Source: Larix sibirica
Lineage: Eukaryota; Streptophyta; Pinopsida; Pinales; Pinaceae
Length of the DNA stretch: 23,789 bases
NCBI GenBank assembly: GCA_004151065.3
Contig: NWUY0300065828.1
Coordinates: 7,572 to 31,360 of the forward strand
Direction: 5' to 3'
Numbering within the stretch: the stretch's first letter is position 1; every line of letters begins with the position of its first letter. Positions 10,215 through 20,944 of this stretch are shown piece by piece. The position numbers were made by a program, and so were the translations under genes. The notes beneath the pieces were generated by a model. It did not search any database. It was given only the letters and a program-made list of their open reading frames with translations, and was not told the DNA's origin.

Positions 10215-10449
10215 ATAACTTTGTCTAGGAGAGTCTTCATGTTTTTAAAACATGTTCATGGGCTTTGACTCCCACCAATATTCCAATCATCAAAAATAAT
10301 GTTTGGTTACCTCGCTTTTCACCTCTAAATTTATTCAAGGTTACCAGAAAGTGCTTATTTTAAGGCAACAAATTTCACTCCCTAAAGAAAGAGTCTATGC
10401 ATAATAATTGAAATTTAGAACAAGTTTAGACTCTCCTAGAAAAAGTTAT
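10215..10449. repeat. Inverted repeat, 21 of 22 bp, 191-nt spacer
   Basis: ATAACTTTGTCTAGGAGAGTCT without its last base (10215-10236) is complementary to 10428-10449 at 21 of 22 positions. The total length of 235 bp and AT-rich interior fit a MITE-sized element. The inner arms contain a separate near-palindrome CATGTTTTTAAAACATG (10238-10254). I see no clear target site duplication directly outside the arms, so the arms may be part of a longer element, or an accidental foldback. Confidence 0.7.
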
Positions 10450-10466
10450 TAGAAATTTCTAATAAC
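10445..10466. repeat. Perfect 22-bp palindrome
   Basis: The 22 bases from GTTATTAGAAATT to the mirrored AATTTCTAATAAC are their own reverse complement, with no spacer. The half-site TTATTAGAAATTT recurs at about 10477-10489. It overlaps the right arm of the 10215-10449 inverted repeat. Confidence 0.9.
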
Positions 10467-10951
10467 ACTCCAAATTTATTAGAAATTTTCACAGCTAACC
10501 AATTTATGTGCCTTATCTATTGCTCAAAAATGCCATAAACAAGTTTATGTTGAAGCATAATCTTTACCAATGACACATTAGACCACCAAGCCACCAATCA
10601 TGAGGCATCTATTCTATCTATTGTGAGAGAACTAACAACTTTTAGATTTTATTTGGTTCAAATTAGCCTTGTTTATACTCTTTAGTAATATTAGAATTGA
10701 CCTCTCCCTCGACAAACATAGCCTACTATTTGATTGCTTTCTTATCGGTTTTGGTCTATCAATTCATGCTTGTTGAAAACATAGATAGTCATGGTCATCA
10801 CACCACATATCAAACAAACTGAATCATGAAATACACAAGGTTTTCCAAGGACATGAATATTTCATGAATGGGAGCATGTCATCTATATTTTTTTCTCACT
10901 TCTAAAGTTCATGAATTCAAACACCAATAGGTTTCCCATAGTGCAATTATC
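10467..10951. other. Gene-free stretch
   Basis: AT-rich DNA without a recognised gene, apart from the half-site repeat of the palindrome at about 10477-10489. Confidence 0.35.
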
Positions 10952-11176
10952 TTGGATAATCTAGTTAAACAAAAGAGACAAATAAAAGTGTTAGAGGAAG
11001 AACGGACCATGCTTAGATCTGTGGCCATAAATCCCAGCAATGGCTCTCTTTCAATAGCTTCCAACTTGAATATCTATGCAGGCTTGATCCCTACAAAGTT
11101 CAAGAAAAAGGAGACCATGCACCAATTGATGGAGGAAATGGACCTGGAGAAGCTTGAATCTCAACCTTCCAACTAG
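10952..11176 (+). pseudogene. Short Lys/Glu-rich open frame, possible gag fragment
   Basis: The frame is open from after a TAG at 10928-10930, without an ATG in its first codons, to TAG at 11174. It encodes about 74 residues: a charged, helical start (LVKQKRQIKVLEEERTM), a middle with no signal, and a charged end (KFKKKETMHQLMEEMDLEKL). The composition is far more protein-like than the Phe/Ile-rich chance frames around it. It would suit a piece of a coiled-coil or gag-type protein from a decayed retroelement. I do not recognise the family, and no neighbouring coding frame was found to extend it. Confidence 0.25.
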
Positions 11177-12892
11177 GGATGAGATAATGGTATGAGAAAG
11201 CATGTGTTTTTTCTGATTTCATGATAGACATCAATGTAATCTAAATTTGCTTTATATTTAGAAGTCTTTTTAGAGTATACTCTTGTAGCAATACTCGAAA
11301 CGGTCTTATAAGCAATGCCACCGAATTTTATAGCTTAGATACTCTTGTCAAGGCAATCAAGTATATGTTGGGATAGACTAAAATACAATTTTCAAAAACT
11401 CATTTAAGAAACTATCCAAGAAAATAAAAAGTAAGTTATGTGCAACACTACCAAATCTCATACTATACAAATTTGAAATTGGATATCAGTTAAATGGCTA
11501 GTCAAAGTTATGCACCTTTTACAACCTTCCTTATCATACCTTTAAAGAGTGTTTATTTCATAAGAATCTCTAGCAATTATTAGGAAACACTTAAGCTACA
11601 ATTTCCTTGCAGTAATAGAATGCCCAACGAGGGATCTTTAATCACCCTTTCTCTAACATTCTCTTATAAATATGTTAGAGCCTCAAGTAAAAAATTATTC
11701 TATTGTACCCTACAAAATACCTCATTGCTGCAAATATACTTGTAATATTAAAAAACAGTTCATATTTTTGCATCCAAATACCTAAGATAGCAAGTAGATT
11801 CCATATTTACACTTAGAAATTTCAAATCAGCTTAAATTTCACGTAAATATACACTAATTCATTTCAGTGGAATACAATAAAGTGACAGATTTGGAAATAT
11901 AAAACTAAAAAATCATCGAATTGGCTCCACAATTTTACATTTTTTTTATCAATATCTTATATCCAATGGGCATGGAGTCAAAGCAGAAGAGAATTTACTA
12001 GGTAGGAATATACTCGAGACCAATTAATTCAGAAACTTCCACATCAATCAATCACATTCATTCATAAAAAGGAATTGGTTGCCAAAATAATTTGATCTTT
12101 ATTTAGGAGTTGTCAGAAAAAGTTTGAAGGTATCAACTTCACACCATAGGTGTTTTAGGGGACAAACTATCGCTTCTCAATTGCTTAACTCACACCATTC
12201 CTAGGGACATAGTCACATGAACATCATGGGAGCAATATCCAATACTCGCAAATTCACTAAATCAATCTAGCATGAAAAGACTCAGAAGAAAGGAAATGGA
12301 GGAATGAGTTAACTCAAGAAAGAAACAATAATTGTCACAATCAACTCTCCATCTTTCGTAGACACAAGAATGGGAGTTTAAAAGCAACCACGGATAGAGT
12401 GAGAAAATATTTCTATGATTAGGCCAAGGAGGGTTATCATTCTCAAAAAACTATTGCTATCATTGATCAATACAAATGACCTTAAACAGGATTTTCCAAT
12501 AAAAATTAGAGTTAACAAAGCTAACCTACAAAATGTTCATACAATCTCCTTTTCATCCATTAAATCTAGCTATACCTATTAATGCTCTTCAATATTGGAC
12601 TTCTTGGAATGGACATAACCACATACACTCATTGGTAGTGGTTTTTCATGGTGGGGCAATGGGTTTCCCCCTCATTTAAAAACTCTTCTATATTACTAAC
12701 TAGAAGCGATTGTCCAAAGATATCAAAGACAATACATGCATCTTACAGTATTCATCATGAATTGAACTCAAAGTGAAATATGGTCATGCATAATTCACCT
12801 TTTTGGATTTTTTTGTATCCACTCATAAAGCTTTCCATACTCCCCACTAAACCACCCTTTATTAAAAAATACTTATAAACTTTGGGTAAAAG
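11177..12892. other. Gene-free AT-rich stretch
   Basis: No gene, LTR end or clear repeat recognised. TGTTGGGATAGAC at 11366 resembles a Copia LTR start but has no partner. Confidence 0.35.
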
Positions 12893-13500
12893 GATGCATG
12901 TGCTCCTTTATCTCTCATGCATCATCCTTTAAAAATTTAATCATGTACCATTTAGAAATTATGCATGTGCCCTATTAACTCTCAATCATCGCCTTTTATA
13001 ATTTCAACTACACCATTTAAACCCTGTTTGACATTAGGCAAGGGCCACAGTAGATTTTAAGTATGTGCTCGTTTAGATTCAAGTCATCGCTATGTTAACT
13101 TTCAAGTCAACACTAAATAAAAATAAAAATAGAGTCGATGCTATAATAACTTTGAAGTGTGTGATGGCACACCTTTAACATGAGTTCTATCTTAACTTTT
13201 AAATTAGCGTAATGTATGCTATCATAAGTTTTGAGTGTGCAATGGATAAGTTTAATGTGAGCGCCATGAAAACTTTTAAATTAGAGGCACATAAATTTTG
13301 TTACAAATGACTAATGACCACCACATTAAAAACTATGTGAGCATTGTACTTTCTTAGTCATCACCACATTAAAAACTATGTGAGCATTGTACTTTCTTAG
13401 TCATCACCACATTAAATTTTAAGTCTGCATTACACTTTCTTGAGTCCTGGCCACATTAACTTTTAATTTTGTGCTACATTAAAAGTTAAGTGAGCACCAT
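12893..13500. repeat. Degenerate minisatellite field with two identical 43-bp units
   Basis: The most regular part is 13321-13406: two identical 43-bp units beginning CCACATTAAAAACTATGTGA, followed by a third diverged unit from 13407 (CCACATTAAATTTTAAGT) and weaker ones from 13451 and 13476. To the left, longer and more diverged units share GTGC, CCTTTA, TCTCTCAATCATCGCC and AACTTTTAAATTAG words. ATGCATGTGC at 12893 recurs at 12960 (about 67-bp period), and AACTTTTAAATTAG recurs at about 13194 and 13271. The whole field looks like a tandem array that decayed, with one recent re-amplification of the 43-bp unit. Confidence 0.75.
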
Positions 13501-13865
13501 TAATCTTCATCCTTCTTCTTTGGCGACTTAAATTTTATTTTGGCGATGCGTCTTCTCTCTCTTATCACTGCCCCCAAGTTATATCTTCACAATGGTTCTT
13601 TTATATTCAATCAATGATTTAAAATTTTACTTCATGATGGGGGGTGGTTTTTTAAGTGACGAGGAGAGACAACTTGGTTCAATAGGAAATCAGTGTGCGT
13701 TTTTGTACTTCTTGATCTCGGATTTGAATTCCATAAATTGAATTAGGTTTGAAATGCAGCAAAATATAGTTGGTCTGGTTTATTAGTGAAAAATTCAATT
13801 TGATTAGTCCCCAAAATTACACACGAAAACATTTTTTAATGGAAGTCTAGGCCCCATTATTGCGA
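13501..13865. other. Gene-free stretch
   Basis: No gene recognised. A pyrimidine-rich segment (about 13501-13580) follows the minisatellite field. Confidence 0.35.
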
Positions 13866-13915
13866 CTACTTTACTAAAATTCAGTTATGTCTACTTTACT
13901 CAAATTGAGTTATGT
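13866..13915. repeat. 25-bp tandem duplication
   Basis: CTACTTTACTAAAATTCAGT plus TATGT (13866-13890) is followed at once by the same 25 bases with two differences (13891-13915). The unit boundary is exact. Confidence 0.85.
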
Positions 13916-14765
13916 CAGCTCTCATGTTATCTTTGTACAATGAAATTGGTACCATCCATCAACTACCAAGACATTTTAATTCCTAAACCAGACCAATTGG
14001 CTCCCTGATGTACTTTATGCCCAATACCTGGAAAAAGGTCGATTCATCCTTGAAAACCAGTTTTGAGTTAGCTAGTGAACTACGAATGCTTGAATGAGCT
14101 AATCATGGCTAAGAGAATAATTTCACACAAGGTAGATCCATTCAAATATAGGAATGTAAGAGCAAAATCTTATGATGTATGTGATGCGACAAATGCAGGC
14201 TCAATGAATTTGTGATGTGAGTTGAATTGATCACACAAAGCTTCATAGACCAGTATAAACAAAATAACCAAGTATGCAATTGATAAGAACAAGCCAATAA
14301 TCAAATGTGTTCATTTATTAGGTCAAAAAGAGAGAGATTAAATAGATCATAACATAGATGAAAGAGTAGAGATTTATTTCAAAATTTAAAGGGGGGGCAA
14401 GTAAATTTACTTGAGAGTTGTTGAGAGCTCAACAATTGGAGACATACTGGGCGAAACCAAAATCTCTACACATGTGTTGTTTTTGCATTTAACAATTCCA
14501 AGAGAAAATCAAATGCTTACCTTCAGGAGCATTGTGGCTTCAAACATGAGTCCCACAAAATTATGCTTAAGTAGCAATCTCGGAATCACCCCTTCTCTCG
14601 GCCTATGTGATCTACCAAGTGAGACAAAGGTGAAATTGATGAGATTAATTCCTTTTAAAGATTAGCTTACAACTATAAGTGGACGCCATAACCCTACAAA
14701 ATTTCTAATGATATATTTTTAAATATGTTTCCTAGGCTAGTTCATTAAACCTCACAGTGTTGCTA
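13916..14765. other. Gene-free stretch with a 16-bp palindrome
   Basis: CAAGTAAATTTACTTG (14398-14413) is a perfect palindrome that directly follows a run of seven G (14391-14397). The 84-codon plus frame at 14411-14665 begins within it and shows no family. The poly-G run after AAATTTAAA resembles a polypurine tract, but the next bases are CA rather than TG, so an LTR start is not supported. Confidence 0.5.
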
Positions 14766-14870
14766 TGCTTCCAACAAGTGTCCATAGCCCCGACAGAGTC
14801 ACCCTGACATCATAGGCCTTTCTCTGCTTCCAATGAGTGTCCATATCCCTAATAGAGATACTTGCATGTC
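14766..14870. repeat. Tandem duplication, 59-bp unit
   Basis: TGCTTCCAACAAGTGTCCAT (14766) recurs as TGCTTCCAATGAGTGTCCAT (14825), each followed by an A(G/T)CCC and an (A/G)ACAGAG or ATAGAG word. The second halves have drifted. The unit is GC-richer than its surroundings. Confidence 0.7.
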
Positions 14871-17814
14871 CCCCTTTTACTTGAATTTATTTTCCCTCTC
14901 GTTGCTTTAAGCTTTTGTGCACATATTTTGTTAGTAGTACGAGAACGAGCAATAAGTAGATTTTATAAGCACGAGGGTTGATGTCTGTTTTTTACGATTG
15001 AAACAACATGCCTAGATGATAAGAGTACCTCTTGAAATTTTGACCTTGTGTTAATGGTTTTCACTTGCAACAAAGTTCAATTGTCATTAGTGTGAGTGAA
15101 ATGGAGCCTTTGAGAAACTTGACTCATGACCAATATTATAGCTCTAGGATCATCCATGCATGTTTTCCTAAGAAGGATTGTGTTCCATCACAATTATGTA
15201 TGCCAAGATATTCCAATGAGGTTTCTAAATTCAGAATCCCTTTTATAATGAACAACTTAAAATATTTTATGGGCTCCACTCAGTTATACTAAAATATAGC
15301 TTGGCTTAACAGAAAAGGGAATAAGAGAGAACAACTTGATAAAACCAAGGGTAATGACAATTCAAGACATTTTTAAGAAAACAACTAGAGACCCAAAGTG
15401 ATATGCAAACCAATGCCAAACAAATTGAATTCAATAGGTTTTTGAAAATTAAAACAGGGAAGCAAGAAATATAGACACAAAATTGGAGCTCAACTTCAAA
15501 ATAAAAATCATCAATATTCAATGAAGAGGAGATAACTACAAGAAAAAAGGAAATACCCAGAATAGAAGACAACCATGCTACCACATACTACATTTAAATT
15601 AACTTGCATCACTAGAATTTGATGCTCGTACAAAGGCTCTTATCTATAAAGGCTTAGGTAAATAAATGGTGTGTTTGAATATGCTTTGGCACTAAATTGG
15701 TTTAGAACTTTTTTATCCTCGATTTCTCAAATCCTATCCATTGGTCTTCATGCCCTTGTTGATAATTACCTTCTTTGATAATGCTTGACTTACCAATGAA
15801 ATTTCACACATGTTCGTGTTCCTTTAAGTAGATCGATATTTGCACTCACCCAATGATGTTTCATATCCCATAGTTCAGAAACCGTTGGTGCACACTAATC
15901 CATGCTTCAATTTGACTACTATCATGAAGTGATTTTATGGCGACAACACATATTGAGCATAATGCATATTTTCATAGATCTACAATATTTCTTGAGCGAG
16001 ACGAGTTGAGAGCTTGCTCCAAAAATCCAACAAGTAACATCTGCAATACACATATCATGTCATCATTGTGCATCATATCTTTTGTTAGTCAAATTTCTTT
16101 TGTGATCCTATAAATAGTGGCCTCGAAACCCTTCTTGGACTCTACTAGGAGGCTTGCAATTTTTTCTGGCATGCATCCTTAATCCTTGATTGTGCTTTGA
16201 TAAATAAGACTTTTACTCTAAGAATGATAATGCTTTTAAGGCATGAGGTGCTTGACATGTCCTCAAGTTATGTCCTCCTATTCCCATGTAAGCATGTTCT
16301 TCACTAATTGGTTCCTACATATTAGGAATTTATCATATGAGGATATGACATGATAATCATACCACAAAGAAAAACATCCATCAAATCAACAATGAATTAT
16401 ATGGACTGCCCTTTGGTAAATTTATAAATAGAAATTTGATTTGTCTTTCAAGTTAGGCAAATCTTCCATTGTAACAAAATCTGATTGAAAAACGGAGTGG
16501 AGTAAGGCTACCCTTCACATAAGGATATGACTGATGAAGAATCCTTATGACCACACTCTCATCCAAACACAAAGGAAGGTTTGCATGAATTTGTCTTTGA
16601 AGTTCAACATGTAACGCAAACAAAATTTATTGCTTGAATTAACAATAAATCTATACCTGCTTGGACGCTTCAAATCTAATCTTGCATCTTACCAATTTCA
16701 TGTGGCCAAGACCTAAACAGAAAAAAGGGAGTGAACTTCCTTTGATTTTCTTCTACATGCAACTCAAAATACCAATTAGGACAAGGGCATACCAAAACCA
16801 AGCTGTGGACTTAGGCATAGAATAAATCGATTCCTTTGAATCAAATCCAACTTATTTGATCATGAAAAAAAACACTATTTGGAAAGGACATGCAAAATAG
16901 AAAACTCAACCTCTAACTATGTACTATAGTGGTATTAAGGACAAATCAAGTGAAACTAGAATTAAAACTAAATCAAAATCCTCAATTATGAAAAGTATAA
17001 AAGTAATAAAACCAACTATGCAATCCTATCCTAATCTAGACTAACCTTTGGCACACATATGTTCAATGTCATAGCGTGCCAACACAACCATTTGGAAATT
17101 TTAATATCTAAAGAATCTTTTAAGTGCAAGCAAGTCTAAATAGATGGGATGTCGTGCATTGCAATGTTGAAATAATTAAATTAATAAGAAATTATTCATA
17201 GCAGAAGGTATGAAAAACTTACAGGGTTTGTTGAAGCTTTTGAGCACAAAAATGATTATGGTCAAGTCCCTATGGCATTGTGAAAATGACTCTGATAATC
17301 CCATCATAGTAGGAAGGAATCATAAATAATGTGCATACCTGACCATAGTGATTAATTGGTTGTTCAGAGTGATGTTTAATCAATATGATTCTTCACTCCA
17401 TAATTGAGTATTATAATTGATTGTGGAATTGTTGTTGCATCCCCTTATCATTCTGAAATTTCACTGAGGATGTTGCAATATTCGCAAGAAAGATCATACC
17501 ATGCATTTTGTAAAAGGTTGATGTTATTTAGGGTTCATGGTTTTTAGGGTGAACATGGTTGTCCAAAGACAAAATTCTCACTATCACCTCCTTCAGACAA
17601 AGATGATATGATCAACATAGGTCTATTGTTGATGTCTTTATTTTATCCCATTCTTGCTAATTGAAATGTAGGCTCTTCCTTCAAATAGATTTTGAATGAT
17701 GGTTCTGAATTGATGCCTTTTGAAAATGTGTACGTTTCTGATTTGCAATCTTCCACTCGTCATTACCCTACCAAATTTCTAGAATGAGGGTATATAGGAA
17801 TGATTAAAGATTAA
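14871..17814. other. Long gene-free stretch
   Basis: No gene recognised over about 2.9 kb. The open frames at 15065-15292 (plus) and 15306-15584 (minus) have no domain. The latter reads as a run of hydrophobic residues, which is expected of the complement of A-rich DNA. A TATA-like word TATAAATA lies at 16109-16116 and may be an LTR promoter relic, but no LTR ends were found around it. The stretch borders block A of the right-hand element. Confidence 0.35.
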
Positions 17815-18154
17815 TTCCTTGATCTCTCCTCCTCATGAATATTTGCAAGAGGGTCTGAGTTTTCCATAATTTATGAGCTCTAACAATCATTTCCCTTCTC
17901 TTAAAAAATGAAACTTTATGATAAAAGATATCCTCTATTTTGTCTTTAGTCTACTCATCATTTTCCATGGAGAATGGCGGTATCATGCTTTTTGAGAGTG
18001 ACCTAATTATCAAAAATTTAACAATATTAGGTATGGTTTCCCTCCTAAATAAAGGCAACATTGCATTGTATATAATCAAGAATAAGTGGTAGGGAAAGGA
18101 TGCCTGCAATATGGAATTGTAGATCAGCAACGAGTAGTATTTATGTCAGAGAAT
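17815..18154 (+). repeat. Block A, left copy (U5-like)
   Basis: Pairs with 21317-21660 over its whole length, from TTCCTTGA to GAGAAT, by eye well above 80 percent identical with a few short gaps. It contains AATAAA at 18048-18053, as the right copy does at 21554-21559, and so resembles the polyadenylation part of an LTR. The sequence to its left (before 17815) shows no similarity to that before the right copy. Confidence 0.85.
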
Positions 18155-18429
18155 TTGGAACCATTGGTTCATTGGTAACCTCACCTTATTAGAAGAAGGG
18201 ATTCGACCAATGGAGGGAGCTAATCACTAACTAAAAAGTGTCCACTTAGGGTCCTTAGATCCAATCTCTATGGACAGTTATAACCGATCTGGTCCCATTG
18301 TTGTTAATTTGGGCTCCTATCCAAACCTATTTATAGATTATCCCTCTAGGATTGATCTATCATGCAATTATGGATATGATTGTGCTCTCATGGAGCTTGC
18401 CTCACTGTTCTTAAGTGAAAATGGTGTTT
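18154..18429 (+). repeat. Block B, left copy (U3-like)
   Basis: Pairs with 20991-21267. The first 34 bases match exactly (TTTGGAACCATTGGTTCATT and onward), then identity falls to roughly three quarters by eye. It starts at the very base where block A ends, with no bridging sequence, whereas the right copy follows a 46-bp start segment of the LTR (20945-20990) that is missing here. Confidence 0.85.
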
Positions 18430-18743
18430 ATTGAATAAATTGCATATCGGAGATGTCAACTTAATGAATTTGTAAAGGTCGTCGACTGAGCATCAACTAA
18501 CATTTGTTTAATCAATTAGCACTTGGTATGTCCATTGACTAGTTTACTTTGGGTGATCGACTTATTGAGCCATCGAATTCTAGCATTTGGTTGATAAAGT
18601 ATTGAATGACAGAACCTTTATTCTTTCTATACATCGGACCTAAAGATACTTGTTTTGGTTGGAAAAGGGATTGAAGGAAGCCTTGTTATTGTTGTTGGTA
18701 CATTATTGTGCCTTAACTGTGAAACCTTCAAAGTCTATTAAAT
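18430..18743 (+). other. Leader of the element with GTCGACTGAG motifs
   Basis: Untranslated-looking DNA between block B and the first ATG. GTCGACTGAG occurs at 18481 and a variant ATCGACTTATTGAG at 18556. The same motif family is dense in the 3' region, which ties the two ends of the element together. No tRNA-complementary primer-binding site was recognised at the start. Confidence 0.5.
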
Positions 18744-19522
18744 ATGGGTTCCTTTGACGAAGATGAAGCCTTGATCATGTTGATATTGAAGGAGGTTCGT
18801 GAGAATAAATTTTTTCTTAAAAGGAATTCCATGATTGACTTCAGCAAGAGGTTGTTTCCTTGCAGGATATCATTTCCTTGTTGTGGACAAAGAATAAAGG
18901 ACTGAAGAATCAGTTGGAGATTGTTCATTCCTTGCTTGAAGATGAAGCTTCTCTTTTCTACATTGTTATTTTACAAAGAATGGATGAGAAATTCAGGAAT
19001 ATTGTTGTCCTAGAGAACACCATGGAAAATATTTTCCAAAATCTTGTGGATGAATTTGAGGACAAGACCGATCTCATCGATGATCTGAAGGTTAATATTA
19101 AGTTTGTTTCTCATACATAAAATGATGTATTGAAGGTGAATATTGGTAGACTAGAAGAAACTGATACCCAACTAACTAATGAGGCTTCCCACTTGCAGGT
19201 CTCTATCAATGAGCTTCGTGAAGAATTTGCTCATCTTCAAGAAGATACTAACCACTTGTTTGATGAATATCAAGCTTTAAAAGAATATTATGATGCCTTT
19301 CTGCTACAACTGACAGAGAAAGATGATACTATTAAGGATTTGCAAGAGTGAAATCCTATTCTTGAACTAGATATCAATTGACTATAAGAAGCTAATAAAA
19401 AGATTGTTGATTCTATTGAGCTGCTAGGGTCACCTATTACTTATTCTAACTTTCATAATGTTAGTTGTTGCTTAGCTTCTTGTAAATTTGTTGAATGTAA
19501 GAAATATAATGATGATGTTTTT
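18744..19522 (+). pseudogene. Broken coiled-coil protein, gag-like
   Basis: An ATG at 18744 starts a short frame (MGSFDEDEALIMLILKEV, then ENKFFLKRNSMIDFSKRL). A frameshift near 18845 passes to the next frame, where LQQEVVSLQDIISLLWTKNK begins. That frame continues to about 19522, broken by TAA (19118-19120), TGA (19349-19351) and two close stops near 19379-19387. The product is rich in Leu, Glu, Asp, Lys and Gln with heptad-like spacing (VNIGRLEETDTQLTNEASHL and ELREEFAHLQEDTNHLFDEY), so a long coiled coil is expected. In a non-autonomous LTR element this would be the gag-like structural protein, but I do not recognise a gag family. The G-patch region follows downstream in a different frame. 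Confidence 0.6.
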
Positions 19523-19919
19523 TATTTCATCTCATTATTTGTTGGCTAATGATTCTTTTTCTCCTAGCTTTGAGAAACACACTACAGGTATAGGGTCCCA
19601 ACTGCTGAGCAAGATGGGATATATCGAAGGAGAAATTGGGAAGAATGGATAGGGTATTGTTGCTCCTTTTATCCCTAAAATGAAGTCACCAAGAATAGGT
19701 CTTGGACATGATGCCATTACACTTGGCTTTGTTGACATAGGGAAAGTGTTATTTGTTGTTGGAGGTGTTCAGACTAAGTTGCTAAAAGAGAAACTTGTTG
19801 TTGAAAGTGTTGAAAAGAATGATGAGTTGGTTGTCTCTACTAAGACCAAATTTGAGAATTTTATTGTGGATGACATTTTTTTTATATGTAGGTTTGTCCT
19901 ACCCCTATTATTGAACTAG
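19523..19919 (+). pseudogene. G-patch motif protein fragment
   Basis: The frame runs through GIGSQLLSKMGYIEGEIGKN (from 19587), then GIVAPFIPKMKSPRIGLGHD to about 19712, broken once by TAG at 19650-19652 where the family expects Gln or another residue. The pattern of G-x-G, L-L-x-K-M-G-Y, G-x-(L/I)-G-K and a trailing G-I-x-x-P matches the G-patch, a glycine-rich motif of RNA-binding and RNA-helicase-activating proteins. G-patches also follow the protease of some retroelements and betaretroviruses. The part behind (to 19919) is Val/Lys/Glu-rich with no signal. It lies in a different frame from the coiled-coil part, so a single original protein is likely but not proven. The coding strength and motif are seen; the role in the element is inferred. 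Confidence 0.65.
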
Positions 19920-20194
19920 ATTCTAATCCTGCATCACCTATTATTCCATAACAGAAATTTGTGCCATAAAGTCATCCTCATCAAAAGAATCAGCAAGATT
20001 TTCCCAGGAATAAAAATTATTGGAAAGATGGCCACTATACTTTCAAAACTTTGCAGAAAACATGTGAAAGACAGAACCATGGAATAGTGTCGACTACTCC
20101 GATAGACTGTGGTTGGATTGATGAAAGATCATGGAATCATTTGAACATATGTTTGAGGACTTTATATAGATGTGTATCATCGATTGTACATTAG
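19900..20194 (+). pseudogene. C-terminal tail of the element protein
   Basis: Back in the frame used by the coiled-coil part, an open stretch carries CPTPIIELDSNPASPIIP, two stops, and then QQDFPRNKNYWKDGHYTFK, LQKTCERQNHGIVSTTPID and CGWIDERSWNHLNICLRTLY to TAG at 20192-20194. The region is Trp-, Cys- and His-containing with no fixed zinc-binding spacing that I can name. It reads like a real protein end and not chance AT-rich frame, because it uses varied residues over about 65 codons. I do not recognise the family. Confidence 0.5.
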
Positions 20195-20934
20195 CACAAT
20201 GCTTATGTTTCTTGCTTTTGTTTTCTTTAAAGTGTTCAAATGAGATTCAACTAGAGATGAAAGTCGACTGAGATTTGACCGGAGATGAAATTCAACTGAA
20301 GTGTCGACTATGATGTTCAATTGATATAGTGATGTTGATTAAACTGAGAGTGGTCGAGTGAGACTTGACTAATGGTGACATTCGAATAAATTTTTCTATT
20401 GGATTGTTTGTCGATTGAGTTTCAAATGATATGGTTGTGTTTTTCCATTAATGTTTATATTATCCCTAATTTGTGTTCAAGGGGTGGAGAAATTGAAGTA
20501 AATTGAAGATTGTTGATGTGTAAACCCAATTGACCTCTTCATGTCTACTCAACTATGACTTGCTAAGACCGACTGACCTATGTTCAACTTAGTTTCTCAT
20601 TGTTTGTTGGGAGATCTAATTGAGCAGTGTTATTAGTACATAATTGATGGATGGAAAAAGATGGTATTGTTGGATAGAGACTTACTATATTTATTTTGTT
20701 CTGGACTCGTCAATTGATTGACTGGATTGTGTTGTCTTGTTGTCTAGTTGACTAACCAACTGGGATTGTTTAACCAACAATATGGAAACTTATTTGATAA
20801 ATTAAATGATTGTTTGGACATTGTTTTAGACTTCTTTGAGGAGTATTGAATGTACCTGAGTTTGATAAATTTGATTGTGGCAGTGGTATGTTGTTGTACC
20901 ATGGATTAGCAGTGTTCACAATTCACATAAAATT
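20195..20934 (+). repeat. GTCGACTGA-rich 3' region of the element
   Basis: Degenerate copies of (A/T)GTCGACTGA(G/A) and its variants recur: GTCGACTGAG (20263), TCAACTGAAGTGTCGACTA (20292), GTCGAGTGAGACTTGACTA (20353), GTCGATTGAG (20410), ACCGACTGACC (20568) and GACTGGATTG (20719). A plain GTCGAC also lies at 20089, just before the coding tail ends. The words are spaced irregularly at about 20 to 60 bp. Many are themselves palindromic around GTCGAC. The region has no coding frame. Confidence 0.55.
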
Positions 20935-20944
20935 AAGGGGGGAA
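20935..20944 (+). promoter_or_regulatory. Polypurine tract before the 3' LTR
   Basis: AAGGGGGGAA lies directly before TGCTATGTAATTTG. A G-rich purine tract ending right at a TG dinucleotide is the plus-strand priming site that precedes a 3' LTR, and it fixes the element's direction. The tract is preceded by AAAATT. Confidence 0.7.

Noticed and set aside
11366-11378. TGTTGGGATAGAC, like a Copia LTR start
   Set aside because: No second copy and no LTR end or primer-binding site found near it.
14388-14400. AAAGGGGGGG as a second polypurine tract
   Set aside because: Followed by CAAG and not by TG, and without a repeat partner downstream.
15306-15584. Minus-strand frame coding for a strongly hydrophobic 92-residue peptide
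   Set aside because: Phe/Leu/Ile/Ser-rich translation is expected from the complement of A-rich DNA; no start context, family or partner gene.
16109-16116. TATAAATA, a TATA-box match
   Set aside because: No gene or LTR ends nearby; such words are common in AT-rich DNA.
17527-17552. Two TTTAGGG words resembling plant telomere repeat
   Set aside because: Only two copies separated by unrelated bases; no array, so chance or a telobox-like word.
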